A stretch of DNA of 42,838 bases. It comes from Streptomyces sp. WAC 04229. GTDB lineage: Bacteria > Actinomycetota > Actinomycetes > Streptomycetales > Streptomycetaceae. Position 1 is the stretch's first letter, and every line of letters starts with the position of its first letter. The position numbers and the translations under genes are program-made. The notes beneath the pieces are model-generated. The model worked only from the letters and a program-made list of their open reading frames with translations. It was not told the origin of the DNA and ran no database searches. This document shows positions 7,874 to 15,503 of the stretch, piece by piece. The stretch is taken from assembly GCF_003947455.1 (NCBI RefSeq), contig NZ_QHJH01000054.1:1-42838 (forward strand). Direction: 5' to 3'.

Positions 7874-9398
7874 GGTCGGCCTCCGTTCCGGTTCCATCGG
7901 TGTGGGGGGTGCTGACGGCGAGCGCCATGACGGCGTCCTGGGTGGCCCGCTCGGCGGGGAGTTCACCGGCGACCCGTCCCTGCGCCATGACGACCACCCG
8001 GTCGCTCATGCCGAGTACTTCGGGCAGATCGCTGGAGATCATGAGCACGGCGGCGCCGGCGGCCGTCAGTTCGTTGACGAGCTGGTAGATCTCGACCTTG
8101 GCGCCGACGTCGATGCCGCGCGTCGGCTCGTCGAGGATGAGCACCTTGGTGTCCGCCAGCAGCCACTTGCCGATGACGACCTTCTGCTGGTTGCCGCCGG
8201 AGAGGGTGCGCACGTGCTGGCCGAGACCGGCCATCCGCACACCGAGCTGCCCGGCGATCCGCTCCGCCGACGCACGCCGGCCCTTGAGGTCGACGAGCCC
8301 CGCGCGGGCGCTCGACCGAAGGGTGACGAGCCCGAGGTTCTCCTCGACCGACGCGTCCAGGACGAGCCCCTGCCCCTTGCGGTCCTCGGGCACCAGCCCG
8401 ATCCCGGCGGCCATGGCGGCGTTCACGTCGTGCCGCCGCAGCGGCGCGCCCGCGACGTGCACGGTCCCGGCGTCGTAGGGGTCGGCGCCGAACACCGCGC
8501 GCGCCACCTCGGTCCGCCCGGCACCGACGAGGCCCGCGATGCCGACGACCTCACCGGCCCGCACCTCGAAGCCGACGTCGTGGAAGACACCGTCCCGGGT
8601 CAGCCCCTCCACCTTGAGCAGCGCCTCACCGGTGCCGGTGCGCTCACGCGGGTACTGCTGCTCGATCGACCGCCCGACCATGAGCCGTACCAGCTCGTCC
8701 TCGGGGGTGGAGGCGGGCACCTGGCCGACGCTGCGCCCGTCCCGGATGACGGTGACGCGGTCGCCGAGGGCGGTGATCTCCTCCAGGTGGTGCGTGATGA
8801 ACACGATCCCGACGCCGTCCTCGCGCAGCCGCCGCACGATGGCGAACAGCTTCTCGACCTCCTCGGAGGTCAGCACGGCGGTCGGCTCGTCCATGATGAG
8901 CACGCGCGCCTCCAGGCTGAGCGCCTTGGCGATCTCGACCATCTGGAGCCGCGCGATGCCGAGTTCCCGCACGCGCGTGCGGGGGGACACGCTCAGGCCG
9001 ACCCGCTTCAGCAGCACCTCGGCGTCCGCGTCCATCTTCTTCCGGTCGATCATTCCCAGGCGGCGCGGCTGCCGCCCCAGGAAGATGTTCTCGGCGACCG
9101 TCAGGTCGGGGACGAGGTTGAACTCCTGGTAGATGGTGGCGATCCCGAGGCGCTCGGAGTCCTGCGCACCGTGGATGCGCACCTCCTCGCCACCGGCCAG
9201 GATCCGACCGGCGTCGGGGGTGTACGCGCCGGAGAGCATCTTGATGAGGGTGCTCTTGCCCGCGCCGTTCTCACCGAGCAGCACGTGCACCTCGCCCCGG
9301 CGCAGGTCGAAGTCGACGCTGTCGAGCGCGACCACGCCGGGGAAGGTCTTGCGGATGCCCTCGATGCGCAGCAACTCGTCCGGACTGCGGCTGCTCAC
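7863..9398 (-). CDS. rbsA: Ribose-type ABC transporter ATPase (two NBDs)
   Basis: Cytoplasmic energising subunit of a CUT2-type sugar importer. Its two tandem nucleotide-binding domains total 511 residues, the usual RbsA/MglA length. The first domain has Walker A GENGAGKST (about residues 41-49), the degenerate signature of this class and Walker B LIMDEPTAVL. The second has the usual degenerate P-loop GLVGAGRTE, signature LSGGNQQK and Walker B LILDEPTRGID. Start is GTG at 9398, overlapping the LacI stop as GTGA. It overlaps the permease-binding fusion downstream, so the subunits are co-translated. The operon also encodes ribokinase and ribose pyranase. Confidence 0.93.
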   Translation of the reverse strand: MSSRSPDELLRIEGIRKTFPGVVALDSVDFDLRRGEVHVLLGENGAGKSTLIKMLSGAYTPDAGRILAGGEEVRIHGAQDSERLGIATIYQEFNLVPDLTVAENIFLGRQPRRLGMIDRKKMDADAEVLLKRVGLSVSPRTRVRELGIARLQMVEIAKALSLEARVLIMDEPTAVLTSEEVEKLFAIVRRLREDGVGIVFITHHLEEITALGDRVTVIRDGRSVGQVPASTPEDELVRLMVGRSIEQQYPRERTGTGEALLKVEGLTRDGVFHDVGFEVRAGEVVGIAGLVGAGRTEVARAVFGADPYDAGTVHVAGAPLRRHDVNAAMAAGIGLVPEDRKGQGLVLDASVEENLGLVTLRSSARAGLVDLKGRRASAERIAGQLGVRMAGLGQHVRTLSGGNQQKVVIGKWLLADTKVLILDEPTRGIDVGAKVEIYQLVNELTAAGAAVLMISSDLPEVLGMSDRVVVMAQGRVAGELPAERATQDAVMALAVSTPHTDGTGTEADRGH

Positions 9399-10429
9399 GG
9401 CGTACTCCTTCGTACGGGGGACGGGTGTTCCTGTGGGTTCGCCTCACCGCAGGAGCGGCGGACGACGAGCCGCGCGGGGAGGGTGACGGACTCGCCGGTC
9501 CGCCCCCCGATCCGGTCGACGAGCGCGCGGACGGCGGCCCGCCCGAGGTCGCGCGTGGGCTGGGCGATCGCGGTGACCGGCGGATCGGTGTGCACGAACC
9601 ACGGGATGTCGTCGAACGCGGCGAGCGCGATGTCCTCGGGGACTCGAAGACCCCGGGCCCGTACGGCGTCCAGCGCGCCGAGCGCCATCAGGTTGTCGGC
9701 GGCGAAGACGACCTCGGGCGGCTCGGGCAGGGCGAGGAAGCCCTCGGTGACCCGGCGGCCGCTGTCCGCCTGGAAGTCGCCCTGCCCGATGTAGGCGCCG
9801 GGGAGGGGCAGCCCGTACGCGCCGAGCGCCTCGCGGAAGGCGTCGACGCGCTCGCGTCCGGTGGTGGTGGCGGCGGGCCCGGCGATGATCGCGAGCCGGC
9901 GGTGCCCGAGCCCGTGCAGGTGGGCGACGAGGTCCCGTACGGCGGCCCGCCCGTCCGACCTGACGACGGGGACGTCCACGCCGGGGATCCACCGGTCGAC
10001 GAAGACCATGGGCGTCCCGGCCCGCGCGGCGGCCAGCATGTGCGGGGAGCCGCCGTCGGTGGGGGAGACGAGGAGCCCGTCGATCCGGCGGTCCAGCAGC
10101 GTCGTCACGTGGTGGTCCTGGAGATCGGGCCGCTCGTCGGCGTTGCCGATGATGACGCTGTAGCCGAGCGCGCGGGCCTCCTCCTCGACGGAGCGGGCCA
10201 GTTCCGTGAAGTACGGGTTCATGACGTCGCTGATGACCAGGCCGAGGGTGCGGGTCTGGTCGGTGCGCAGTGACCGGGCGACGGCGTTCGGGCGGTAGCC
10301 CAGCGTCTCGACCGCGGTCAGTACGCGGCGGCGCGCGGCGGCGCTGACCGACGGGTGGCCGTTGAGCGCGCGCGAGACCGTCGCGACGGAGACGCCCGCC
10401 TCGGCGGCGACGTCCTTGATGCTCGCCAT
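9395..10429 (-). CDS. rbsR: LacI-family regulator of the ribose-type operon
   Basis: A 344-residue LacI/GalR-type repressor and first gene of the operon. The N-terminus MASIKDVAAEAGVSVATVSRALNG is a canonical LacI helix-turn-helix. It is followed by the hinge region, an effector-binding domain (LGLVISDVMNPYFTELARSVE), and IALAAFDDIPWF near the C-terminus. Start is ATG at 10429, preceded by an excellent GAGGAGG, so the longer frame reading upstream is not used. Two operator-like sites lie 20-55 bases upstream and suggest autoregulation together with the transport genes. The symbol rbsR is by context only. The C-terminus overlaps rbsA by GTGA. Confidence 0.88.
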   Translation of the reverse strand: MASIKDVAAEAGVSVATVSRALNGHPSVSAAARRRVLTAVETLGYRPNAVARSLRTDQTRTLGLVISDVMNPYFTELARSVEEEARALGYSVIIGNADERPDLQDHHVTTLLDRRIDGLLVSPTDGGSPHMLAAARAGTPMVFVDRWIPGVDVPVVRSDGRAAVRDLVAHLHGLGHRRLAIIAGPAATTTGRERVDAFREALGAYGLPLPGAYIGQGDFQADSGRRVTEGFLALPEPPEVVFAADNLMALGALDAVRARGLRVPEDIALAAFDDIPWFVHTDPPVTAIAQPTRDLGRAAVRALVDRIGGRTGESVTLPARLVVRRSCGEANPQEHPSPVRRSTP

Positions 10430-10448
10430 CGCCGTTTCCACCTCCTCG

Positions 10449-10484
10449 TGGAATCGATTACACGGAGGATTGGAAACGATTGCA
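10449..10484 (-). promoter_or_regulatory. Two tandem LacI-type operators
   Basis: TGGAATCGATTACA (10449-10462) and TGGAAACGATTGCA (10471-10484) both fit the pattern TGNAANCGNTTNCA, which I know as a LacI-family operator consensus in actinomycetes. Their centres are 22 bp apart, about two helical turns, which would allow cooperative binding on one face. They lie directly upstream of the regulator start at 10429. Confidence 0.75.
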
Positions 10485-10506
10485 GGAGCTTGGGGCAAGG
10501 GGTGGT

Positions 10507-10546
10507 GCCGCGCCGAGACCCAATCGTGACCGGGTCTCGGCGCGGC
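10507..10546 (-). terminator. Hairpin terminator of the DUF1062 gene
   Basis: GCCGCGCCGAGACCC (10507-10521) pairs perfectly with 10532-10546 around a 10-base loop. It lies 30 bases after the stop of the minus-strand gene at 10576 and upstream of the LacI promoter, so it probably insulates the ribose operon. Confidence 0.75.
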
Positions 10547-10575
10547 TGCCGGCGACCTCGGCGGCTTCAGCGGCC

Positions 10576-11124
10576 TCAGCGCTTGAGCGTGAAGGTGAAG
10601 TCGCCGCTGAGTCGGGCGCCCAGCCGGACGGCCGAGACGACCTTCCCCTCCGCGGCCAGCCTTTCGACCTCGGCCCGGGAGAGACCGCACCCTTCGGCGA
10701 TCAGCCGCACCGGCCGGACCGGGATCGGGGCGGCGAAGCGGACCGAGACGTCGATCACCTCGCGGTCCAGGTGGTCCGACCCCCCGGTGTCGAGGCGCCA
10801 GGCACCGGCCCAGTCGAGGGCGACGCGATTACGGCGCCGGACGCCAGGATCCTGGAGCAACTCCGCCGCCAGGGCGGGGTCGTTGCCGTGCAGCCGGTCC
10901 AGCAGCTCGGGCCGCACCGAGCGCACGCGCATGCGCTCGAAGACCGTGAGCTTGGCGGTGCCCCCGCAGGTGGTGCAGAGCACGAGGAGCCAGGCGTCGA
11001 TGAGCTTGTGGTGGGCGTTGGCGCGGAATTTGCCGTTCGCCCGGAAGCGCCCGCCCCCGCACGCGTGGCAGCGGCGGAGGACGAGTGGCAGGCAAGTGGG
11101 CATGACAACCCAGTCGTTGAGCAC
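10576..11124 (-). CDS. DUF1062 domain protein with zinc-ribbon cysteines
   Basis: A 182-residue protein matching the pattern of DUF1062 proteins, which have no assigned function that I know. Two CxxC pairs (CHACGG near residue 19 and CTTCGG near residue 51) look like a zinc ribbon. Between them lies the conserved FRANGKFRANAHHKLIDAWLLVLC. The C-terminal part (LIAEGCGLSRAEVERLAAEGKV) resembles a small RNA- or DNA-binding helix pair. Start is GTG at 11124, kept because the family N-terminus extends past the later ATG at 11103. No good Shine-Dalgarno is seen. It is monocistronic, with a terminator at 10507-10546. Confidence 0.75.
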   Translation of the reverse strand: MLNDWVVMPTCLPLVLRRCHACGGGRFRANGKFRANAHHKLIDAWLLVLCTTCGGTAKLTVFERMRVRSVRPELLDRLHGNDPALAAELLQDPGVRRRNRVALDWAGAWRLDTGGSDHLDREVIDVSVRFAAPIPVRPVRLIAEGCGLSRAEVERLAAEGKVVSAVRLGARLSGDFTFTLKR

Positions 11125-11278
11125 AGGAGTACACCGGTTTCAGTGTGAGAATCCGCAGCGGAAAGCAGCACGGCGCACAGGTGCGACGCGCGACAGATCA
11201 GCACTCGGGGGGTCTCACGCGGTGTACAACGGCCCGCCCTTCACCAGACGACTCGGTCCGGCAGGAGGGTAGTTGCGC

Positions 11279-11326
11279 ACGGCGGCGCGGCTCCACCGGT
11301 TTTCACCGGGGGAGCCGCGCCGCCGT
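11279..11326 (-). terminator. Hairpin terminator of the AhpD-like gene
   Basis: ACGGCGGCGCGGCTCC (11279-11294) pairs perfectly with 11311-11326, loop 16 bases, starting 16 bases past the stop at 11342 of the minus-strand gene. Confidence 0.75.
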
Positions 11327-11341
11327 CCGGCCGGGCAGGTC

Positions 11342-11827
11342 TCAGTCGAAGGCCGCGTCGAACTTGCCGGCCTCGTAGGAGCCGCCCGCCTGGTGGGTGA
11401 TCACGGCGAGCCGGTTGGCCGCGTTGATCATGGCGACGGTGCCGACCAGTGAGGCGATCTGGTCGTCGTCGTAGTGCTTGCGCACCTGGGCCCAGGTCTC
11501 GTCGGACACGCCCTGGTGGGCGTCGGCGAGCCGGGTGCCCTCCTCGGCGAGGGCCAGCGCCGCCCGCTCGGCCTCGGTGAACACGGTGGACTCGCGCCAG
11601 GCCGCGACCAGGTGGAGCCGGACCGCGCTCTCCCCGGCGGCCGTGGCCTCCTTGGTGTGCATGTCGATGCAGTGCCCGCAGCCGTTGATCTGGCTGGCCC
11701 GCAGCGCCATCAGCTCCTGCGTGGACTTCGGCAGCGACGACTGCTGGAGCACCAGGGCGACGCCGGCGAACCGCTTGGCGAACCGGCCGCCGATCTCGTT
11801 CTCGAACAGGTTGAATCGGGTTTCCAT
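11342..11827 (-). CDS. Carboxymuconolactone decarboxylase / AhpD-like protein
   Basis: A 161-residue protein of the carboxymuconolactone decarboxylase/AhpD fold. It carries the family core QINGCGHCIDMHTKEA with the CxxC redox pair (CGHC) and a downstream His, the signature of alkylhydroperoxidase-like members. Start is ATG at 11827 with GAGGACG upstream. It is divergent from an ECF41-type sigma factor. In that group, carboxymuconolactone decarboxylases, oxidoreductases or epimerases (COE proteins) are the usual genetic neighbours and targets. An ECF41-type promoter is visible upstream at 11868-11894. The substrate is unknown; a role in redox or peroxide stress is inference. Confidence 0.88.
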   Translation of the reverse strand: METRFNLFENEIGGRFAKRFAGVALVLQQSSLPKSTQELMALRASQINGCGHCIDMHTKEATAAGESAVRLHLVAAWRESTVFTEAERAALALAEEGTRLADAHQGVSDETWAQVRKHYDDDQIASLVGTVAMINAANRLAVITHQAGGSYEAGKFDAAFD

Positions 11828-11867
11828 GACCCCGTCCTCACTCTCGGTGCCGCGTTGACGCACACAA

Positions 11868-11894
11868 GACGCCGCCGCCCCGGACCCTGTGACG
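11868..11894 (-). promoter_or_regulatory. ECF41-type promoter for the AhpD-like gene
   Basis: On the minus strand, CGTCACA (11888-11894) is followed after exactly 16 bases by CGTC (11868-11871). This matches the ECF41 promoter pattern TGTCACA / CGTC, with one mismatch in the -35. It lies 40-67 bases upstream of the start at 11827. Confidence 0.65.
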
Positions 11895-11928
11895 GGAGGC
11901 GGGTGTGACCTGGAACACCGGCGGGGGA

Positions 11929-11955
11929 TGTCACAGACCGGCGGTGGCCGGCGTC
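11929..11955 (+). promoter_or_regulatory. ECF41-type promoter for the sigma gene
   Basis: TGTCACA (11929-11935) is followed after exactly 16 bases by CGTC (11952-11955), a perfect match to the ECF41 consensus as I remember it. It lies 48-74 bases upstream of the sigma start at 12003 and implies autoregulation. Confidence 0.7.
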
Positions 11956-12002
11956 CTGTGCGCGTGACACCGTCGAAGGCGAACGAGCGGAAGCAGCTGG
12001 TC

Positions 12003-12965
12003 ATGAGCGAGTACGGCAGCCACGAACAGGACGCGACGACCGGGGCGGGCGCGGGCGACGAACGCACGGACCCCGGGGGCGGCCCCCCGGACCCCGCCAC
12101 CGAGGCCTTCGTCGCCCACCGCAACCTCCTCTTCACCGTCGCCTACGAGATGCTCGGCTCGGCCGCCGACGCCGAGGACGTCCTCCAGGAGACCTGGTTG
12201 CGCTGGGCGGGCGTCGACCTCGACTCGGTGCGCGACCGGCGCGCCTACCTGGTCCGGATCACCACGCGCCAGGCACTGACCCGGCTGCGCACGCTCGGCC
12301 GCCGCAAGGAGTCCTACGTCGGCGAGTGGCTGCCCGAGCCGCTGCTCACCACCCCCGACGTGGCCGAGGACATCGAACTGGCCGACAGCGTCTCGATGGC
12401 GATGATGCTGGTCATGGAGACGCTCACGCCGACCGAGCGGGCGGTGTTCGTGCTGCGCGAGGTGTTCGCCCTGGAGTACGACGAGATCGCCGATGCCGTC
12501 GACAAGACCCCGGCCGCCGTCCGTCAGACCGCGCACCGGGCCCGCGCGCATGTGGCGGCCCGCCGGCCGCGCGGCGTCGTCTCCCGCGCCGAGAGCCGGG
12601 ACGCGCTGGATGCGTTCCAGCGGGCCGTGCGGACGGGCGACCTGCAGGGCCTGCTCGACATCCTCGCCCCGGACGTCGTCATGCTGGGCGACGGCGGCGG
12701 CATCAAGCAGGCCATCCTGCGGCCCGTCATGGGAGCCGACAAGGTGGCCCGCCTGCTGCTCGGCGGCCTGGTCAAGCTGCCCGTCGCGATGTCGATGCAC
12801 CCGGCCCAGGTCAACGGCCACCCGGCCCTGGTCATCCGCCTCGACGGCGAACTGGACACGGTCATGGCGGTGCGCTTCGACGACGGCCGCATCTCCGGCC
12901 TGTACGCGGTGCGCAACCCCGAGAAGCTCACACGCATGGAACGGGAGACCACCCTGCACCGCTGA
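12003..12965 (+). CDS. ECF41-type (SigJ-like) RNA polymerase sigma factor with fused SnoaL-like domain
   Basis: A 320-residue extracytoplasmic-function sigma factor with a C-terminal regulatory domain and no anti-sigma gene nearby. Sigma region 2 is seen at AEDVLQETWLRW and region 4 at YDEIADAVDKTPAAVRQTAHRARAH. Three marks of the ECF41 group are present: the linker WLPEPL, a DGGGIK motif (DGGGK in the group) in the SnoaL/NTF2-like extension, and NPEKL near the C-terminus (NPDKL-like). In ECF41 proteins this extension both stimulates and restrains activity. Start is taken as ATG at 12003; an upstream in-frame start would overlap the promoter. It is divergent from the AhpD-like gene, its expected target. 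Confidence 0.9.
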   Translation: MSEYGSHEQDATTGAGAGDERTDPGGGPPDPATEAFVAHRNLLFTVAYEMLGSAADAEDVLQETWLRWAGVDLDSVRDRRAYLVRITTRQALTRLRTLGRRKESYVGEWLPEPLLTTPDVAEDIELADSVSMAMMLVMETLTPTERAVFVLREVFALEYDEIADAVDKTPAAVRQTAHRARAHVAARRPRGVVSRAESRDALDAFQRAVRTGDLQGLLDILAPDVVMLGDGGGIKQAILRPVMGADKVARLLLGGLVKLPVAMSMHPAQVNGHPALVIRLDGELDTVMAVRFDDGRISGLYAVRNPEKLTRMERETTLHR

Positions 12966-13145
12966 CTACTGGGGCTGGGGCTGGGGCTGGGGCGCGTATC
13001 CCCGGTCTCCCGCAGCGTCTTGAGCCCGGAGACGAGGGCGGGCCCGTGCCGGATCATCTCGCGCACGGTGCTGCCGTCCTCGAACCCGTTGGCCCGGGCC
13101 CTCTCGGGCGTGAAGGTGTGCCAGGCGTGGAAAGGGTGTCCGGTC
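12966..13145 (-). pseudogene. C-terminal remnant of a truncated, frameshifted gene
   Basis: On the minus strand, about 44 codons (from GHPFHAWHTFTPERA to GLKTLRETG) show strong G/C third-position bias, as in a real gene, but have no start or N-terminus. Reading upstream enters the LysR gene out of frame. In this frame no stop occurs at the end. One extra G in the GGGG run near 13007 would lead into YAPQPQPQPQ and a TAG at 12966-12968, next to the sigma stop. This looks like the tail of a gene cut at about 13145. I do not recognise the family. Confidence 0.4.
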
Positions 13146-14073
13146 AGCGGTCCATCCACTCCGGCAGCCATACGTCGTCCGGGGTGCTCTGCCTCGAAGA
13201 GCGCAGATGGTCGCGCAGTGCGGTCAGTACGGGGTGCCGGTCTCCGGTCCGGGACAGCAGCATGTGCGCGTACACCGGGGTCGGTTCGCGCAACGGGATG
13301 CGGCGCAGGTCGTGGGTGTGGGGCCACAGGTACCGGTCCCCGCCGCCGACGAGGGTGGCCAGCGAGGCCGAGTCGGCCAGCGCGTCCATCAGGGCCTCGT
13401 CACCGAAGTTGGGGCCGAGCGCGTCGATGCTCAGACCAAAGGCCTCGGACAGTGCCTGATAGAACGCCGCCCACTCCGTGCCCGGCCTGATCCCGGGGAT
13501 CCAGATGCGGTGGCCGGCCAGGTCCGCGGGCTTGACCCACGGGGCGTTCGCCAACGGGTGGCCGGGCCCGACCAGGACCTCCAGCGGTGCGTCCAGGAGC
13601 CGTTCGGCGCTGATCCCGGCTGGGACCTGGTCCGCCGGCAGGGCGCGGAAGGACGCGTCGACGGTCCCTTCGAGCACCGCTTGGGCGGCCTGGGCGGCGT
13701 TCTCGTCGCTCAGTGTGACCGCGTCCAGGTTCATCTCGGGGCGGGGGCGGTAGAACCGGTAGACGGCCTGGGCCGGAGCGATGCGCCGGTTGAGGACGTC
13801 GATGCGCAAGGGCCGGCTTCCGGGGCGCACGGCCTGTTCGGCCCGCTCGACGGCCGCGAGGACCTTCCTGGCGTGCGGCAGGAAGACCTGCCCGTCCAGG
13901 CTCAGCCGGGAGCCTCGCGAGGTGCGCACCAGGAGCGTGGCCCCGAGGTGTCGCTCCAGGGTCGCGATCCGCTTGGAGACCGCCTGCTGGCTGATTCCGA
14001 GTTCGTCCGCCGCCGCCTGGAACTGGCCGGTCCCGGCGACTGCCGCGAACGTCCGCAGCGCTTCCACATCCAC
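13144..14073 (-). CDS. LysR-family transcriptional regulator
   Basis: A 309-residue LysR-type regulator. The N-terminal winged helix-turn-helix is clear (MDVEALRTFAAVAGTGQFQAAADELGISQQAVSKRIATLERHLGATLLVR). A periplasmic-binding-like effector domain follows (PLEVLVGPGHPLANAPWVKPADLAGHRIWIP). Start is GTG at 14073, with no convincing Shine-Dalgarno. It is divergent from the O-acetyltransferase gene 89 bases away, the usual LysR-target arrangement, and an imperfect palindrome overlaps the LysR start. Codon use is somewhat less G/C-biased than the flanks. Together with the truncated remnant on its left, this suggests the LysR/acetyltransferase pair came in by transfer. Confidence 0.88.
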   Translation of the reverse strand: MDVEALRTFAAVAGTGQFQAAADELGISQQAVSKRIATLERHLGATLLVRTSRGSRLSLDGQVFLPHARKVLAAVERAEQAVRPGSRPLRIDVLNRRIAPAQAVYRFYRPRPEMNLDAVTLSDENAAQAAQAVLEGTVDASFRALPADQVPAGISAERLLDAPLEVLVGPGHPLANAPWVKPADLAGHRIWIPGIRPGTEWAAFYQALSEAFGLSIDALGPNFGDEALMDALADSASLATLVGGGDRYLWPHTHDLRRIPLREPTPVYAHMLLSRTGDRHPVLTALRDHLRSSRQSTPDDVWLPEWMDR

Positions 14074-14078
14074 GTCTT

Positions 14079-14104
14079 CAACCTACTGCCACAACAGGTG
14101 GTTG
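14079..14104. promoter_or_regulatory. Possible LysR-box palindrome
   Basis: CAACCTACTG (14079-14088) and CAGGTGGTTG (14095-14104) pair at 8 of 10 positions around six bases. It sits between the divergent LysR and acetyltransferase genes at the LysR start, where an autoregulatory site is expected. Confidence 0.4.
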
Positions 14105-14162
14105 TTTCTGGCAGGTCTGCGGTTGTTTGATCACGCACTCTTCAGGGTGGTGGGATCGTCGC

Positions 14163-14714
14163 ATGTCCACCCGCACAGAGCAGGTCATGTATGTCCAAAC
14201 ACCCGAGTTCGCATGCCATGCGGAGCGCATCGAAGAGGTGACCGACGCGACGTCTCGACTGAACGTGCTGCCGTTCAGCGACAGCAAAGGTCGTGCGGAA
14301 CTACTTTCTGTTGTGTTCGGTGGCCCGCTCCCGGAGTCGGTGACGATCTACCCGCCGTTCTTCACCGAGTACGGGCTGAACACGACGTTCGGGAAGAACG
14401 TCTTCGTCAACCAGGGATGCACGTTCATGGACAAGGGCGGCATCCGCATCGGCGACGGTGTCATGATCGCCCCGAAGGTCAGTCTCATCACCGGAGGGCA
14501 CCCTCTGCCGCTCGCCGAGCGTCGCGAGTACCTCTCCTTCGCCCCGATCGTCATCGAGGACGACGTCTGGATCGGGACGTCGGCCGTGATCCTGCAGGGG
14601 GTGACCATCGGTGCCGGTGCGGTCGTCGCCGCTGGTGCGGTGGTCAGTCGTGATGTTCCTGCCGGCACCCTGGTCGGGGGAGTCCCTGCCCGGGTGATCA
14701 AGACGGTCGACTGA
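14163..14714 (+). CDS. Left-handed beta-helix O-acetyltransferase (maltose/NodL-type)
   Basis: A 183-residue acetyl-CoA-dependent sugar O-acetyltransferase of the hexapeptide-repeat family. Hexapeptide turns are visible (VFVNQGCTFMDKGGIRIGDGVMIAPKV, IVIEDDVWIGTSAVILQGVTIGAGAVVAAGAVVSRDV), as is the catalytic-region histidine in LITGGHPLP. The C-terminus VGGVPARVIK is typical. Start is ATG at 14163 with AGGGTGG upstream; an in-frame ATG at 14127 is less well placed. The 5' part uses more A/T-ending codons than the surrounding genes, in keeping with recent acquisition. It is divergent from the LysR gene, which probably controls it. The acceptor sugar is unknown. Confidence 0.88.
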   Translation: MSTRTEQVMYVQTPEFACHAERIEEVTDATSRLNVLPFSDSKGRAELLSVVFGGPLPESVTIYPPFFTEYGLNTTFGKNVFVNQGCTFMDKGGIRIGDGVMIAPKVSLITGGHPLPLAERREYLSFAPIVIEDDVWIGTSAVILQGVTIGAGAVVAAGAVVSRDVPAGTLVGGVPARVIKTVD

Positions 14715-14740
14715 ACCGGGCAGGGCCGACATCGGCGGAT

Positions 14741-14775
14741 CGCGGGCGGCCTCACCAGGTGGCCGGCCGCCCGCG
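14741..14775. terminator. Hairpin terminator between convergent genes
   Basis: CGCGGGCGGC (14741-14750) pairs with GCCGCCCGCG (14766-14775), loop 15 bases, followed by TTTCC. It separates the acetyltransferase gene from the convergent DHFR-like gene. Confidence 0.7.
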
Positions 14776-14864
14776 TTTCCTGCCACACGGCTTGGGTGTC
14801 CCATCGCGGGGCTGAAGCCGGCGACGCCCGGCTACGCGCGCTCCTGGGAACCGCGGGGACGACC

Positions 14865-15464
14865 TCACTCGCCGGTGGCCCGCGTGAAGGTCATGAACGC
14901 CGCGCCGCTGTCGAGCACGGTGCGGCCGGTGAGTTGCCAGCCGCGCGGATCGAACGTGGCCTTGTCGGAGAAGAGCGGAATTCCGGCGCCGATGGTCAGC
15001 GGTGCCATCTTGAGGATGAGCCGGTCGATCTCGCCGTACAGGGCGCCGGCCAGTTCCGCGCCGCCGATCAGCCAGATGTCCTTGCCGTCCTCCCGCTTCA
15101 GCTGACGCACCTTGTCCACGGGGTCGCCGGCGACCAGTTCGACGGCCGGGTCCGGGCTCTCGGTGAGGGTCCGGGAGAAGACCAGGTGACGCAGGTGGGG
15201 GTAGGCGTCGGTGATGCCCGCCTTGAGGCCGATCTCGTAGCTGCGCCGTCCTTCCAGGACGGTGTCGAAGTGTGTGCCGGGCGCGGTGACGGACAGCGCC
15301 GCCCGGGCCTGGACGGGCAAGGTCTCCGGGTACTCCGTCACCAGGTGCCGGATGTAGTCCTCGGGGATCGGCCAGAAGCCGTCCGGGCCCGTGGGGTCGG
15401 CGCCGTCCGGGCCCGCGATGAAGCCGTCCAGCGTGGTGGCGATGTAGTACACGAGCTTTCGCAC
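14865..15464 (-). CDS. Dihydrofolate-reductase-like / RibD C-terminal domain protein
   Basis: A 199-residue NADPH-binding protein of the DHFR/RibD-C family. It starts MRKLVYYIATTLDGFIAGPDG, the typical first strand and substrate loop, followed by LEGRRSYEIG, LVFSRTL and DIWLIGGAELAGAL with the Gly-Gly cofactor motif. Such proteins are often called dihydrofolate reductase family but most are not the housekeeping enzyme. Start is GTG at 15464. It lies 39 bases after the VOC gene on the same strand, so the two form an operon, probably controlled by the divergent TetR protein through the operators at 15920-15991. The substrate is unknown. Confidence 0.85.
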   Translation of the reverse strand: MRKLVYYIATTLDGFIAGPDGADPTGPDGFWPIPEDYIRHLVTEYPETLPVQARAALSVTAPGTHFDTVLEGRRSYEIGLKAGITDAYPHLRHLVFSRTLTESPDPAVELVAGDPVDKVRQLKREDGKDIWLIGGAELAGALYGEIDRLILKMAPLTIGAGIPLFSDKATFDPRGWQLTGRTVLDSGAAFMTFTRATGE

Positions 15465-15503
15465 GCGGTGCTCCTTCGTTCGGTCTGCGTGATCGGATCG
15501 GAA

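Noticed and set aside
7311..9794. An 827-codon plus-strand frame opposite the ribose transporter genes
   Set aside because: Shadow of rbsA and the fusion permease; no start context and no recognisable domain.
11929..12002. Upstream in-frame start for the sigma factor at 11889
   Set aside because: It would place the start before the consensus ECF41 promoter and add a non-conserved Gly/Arg-rich extension.
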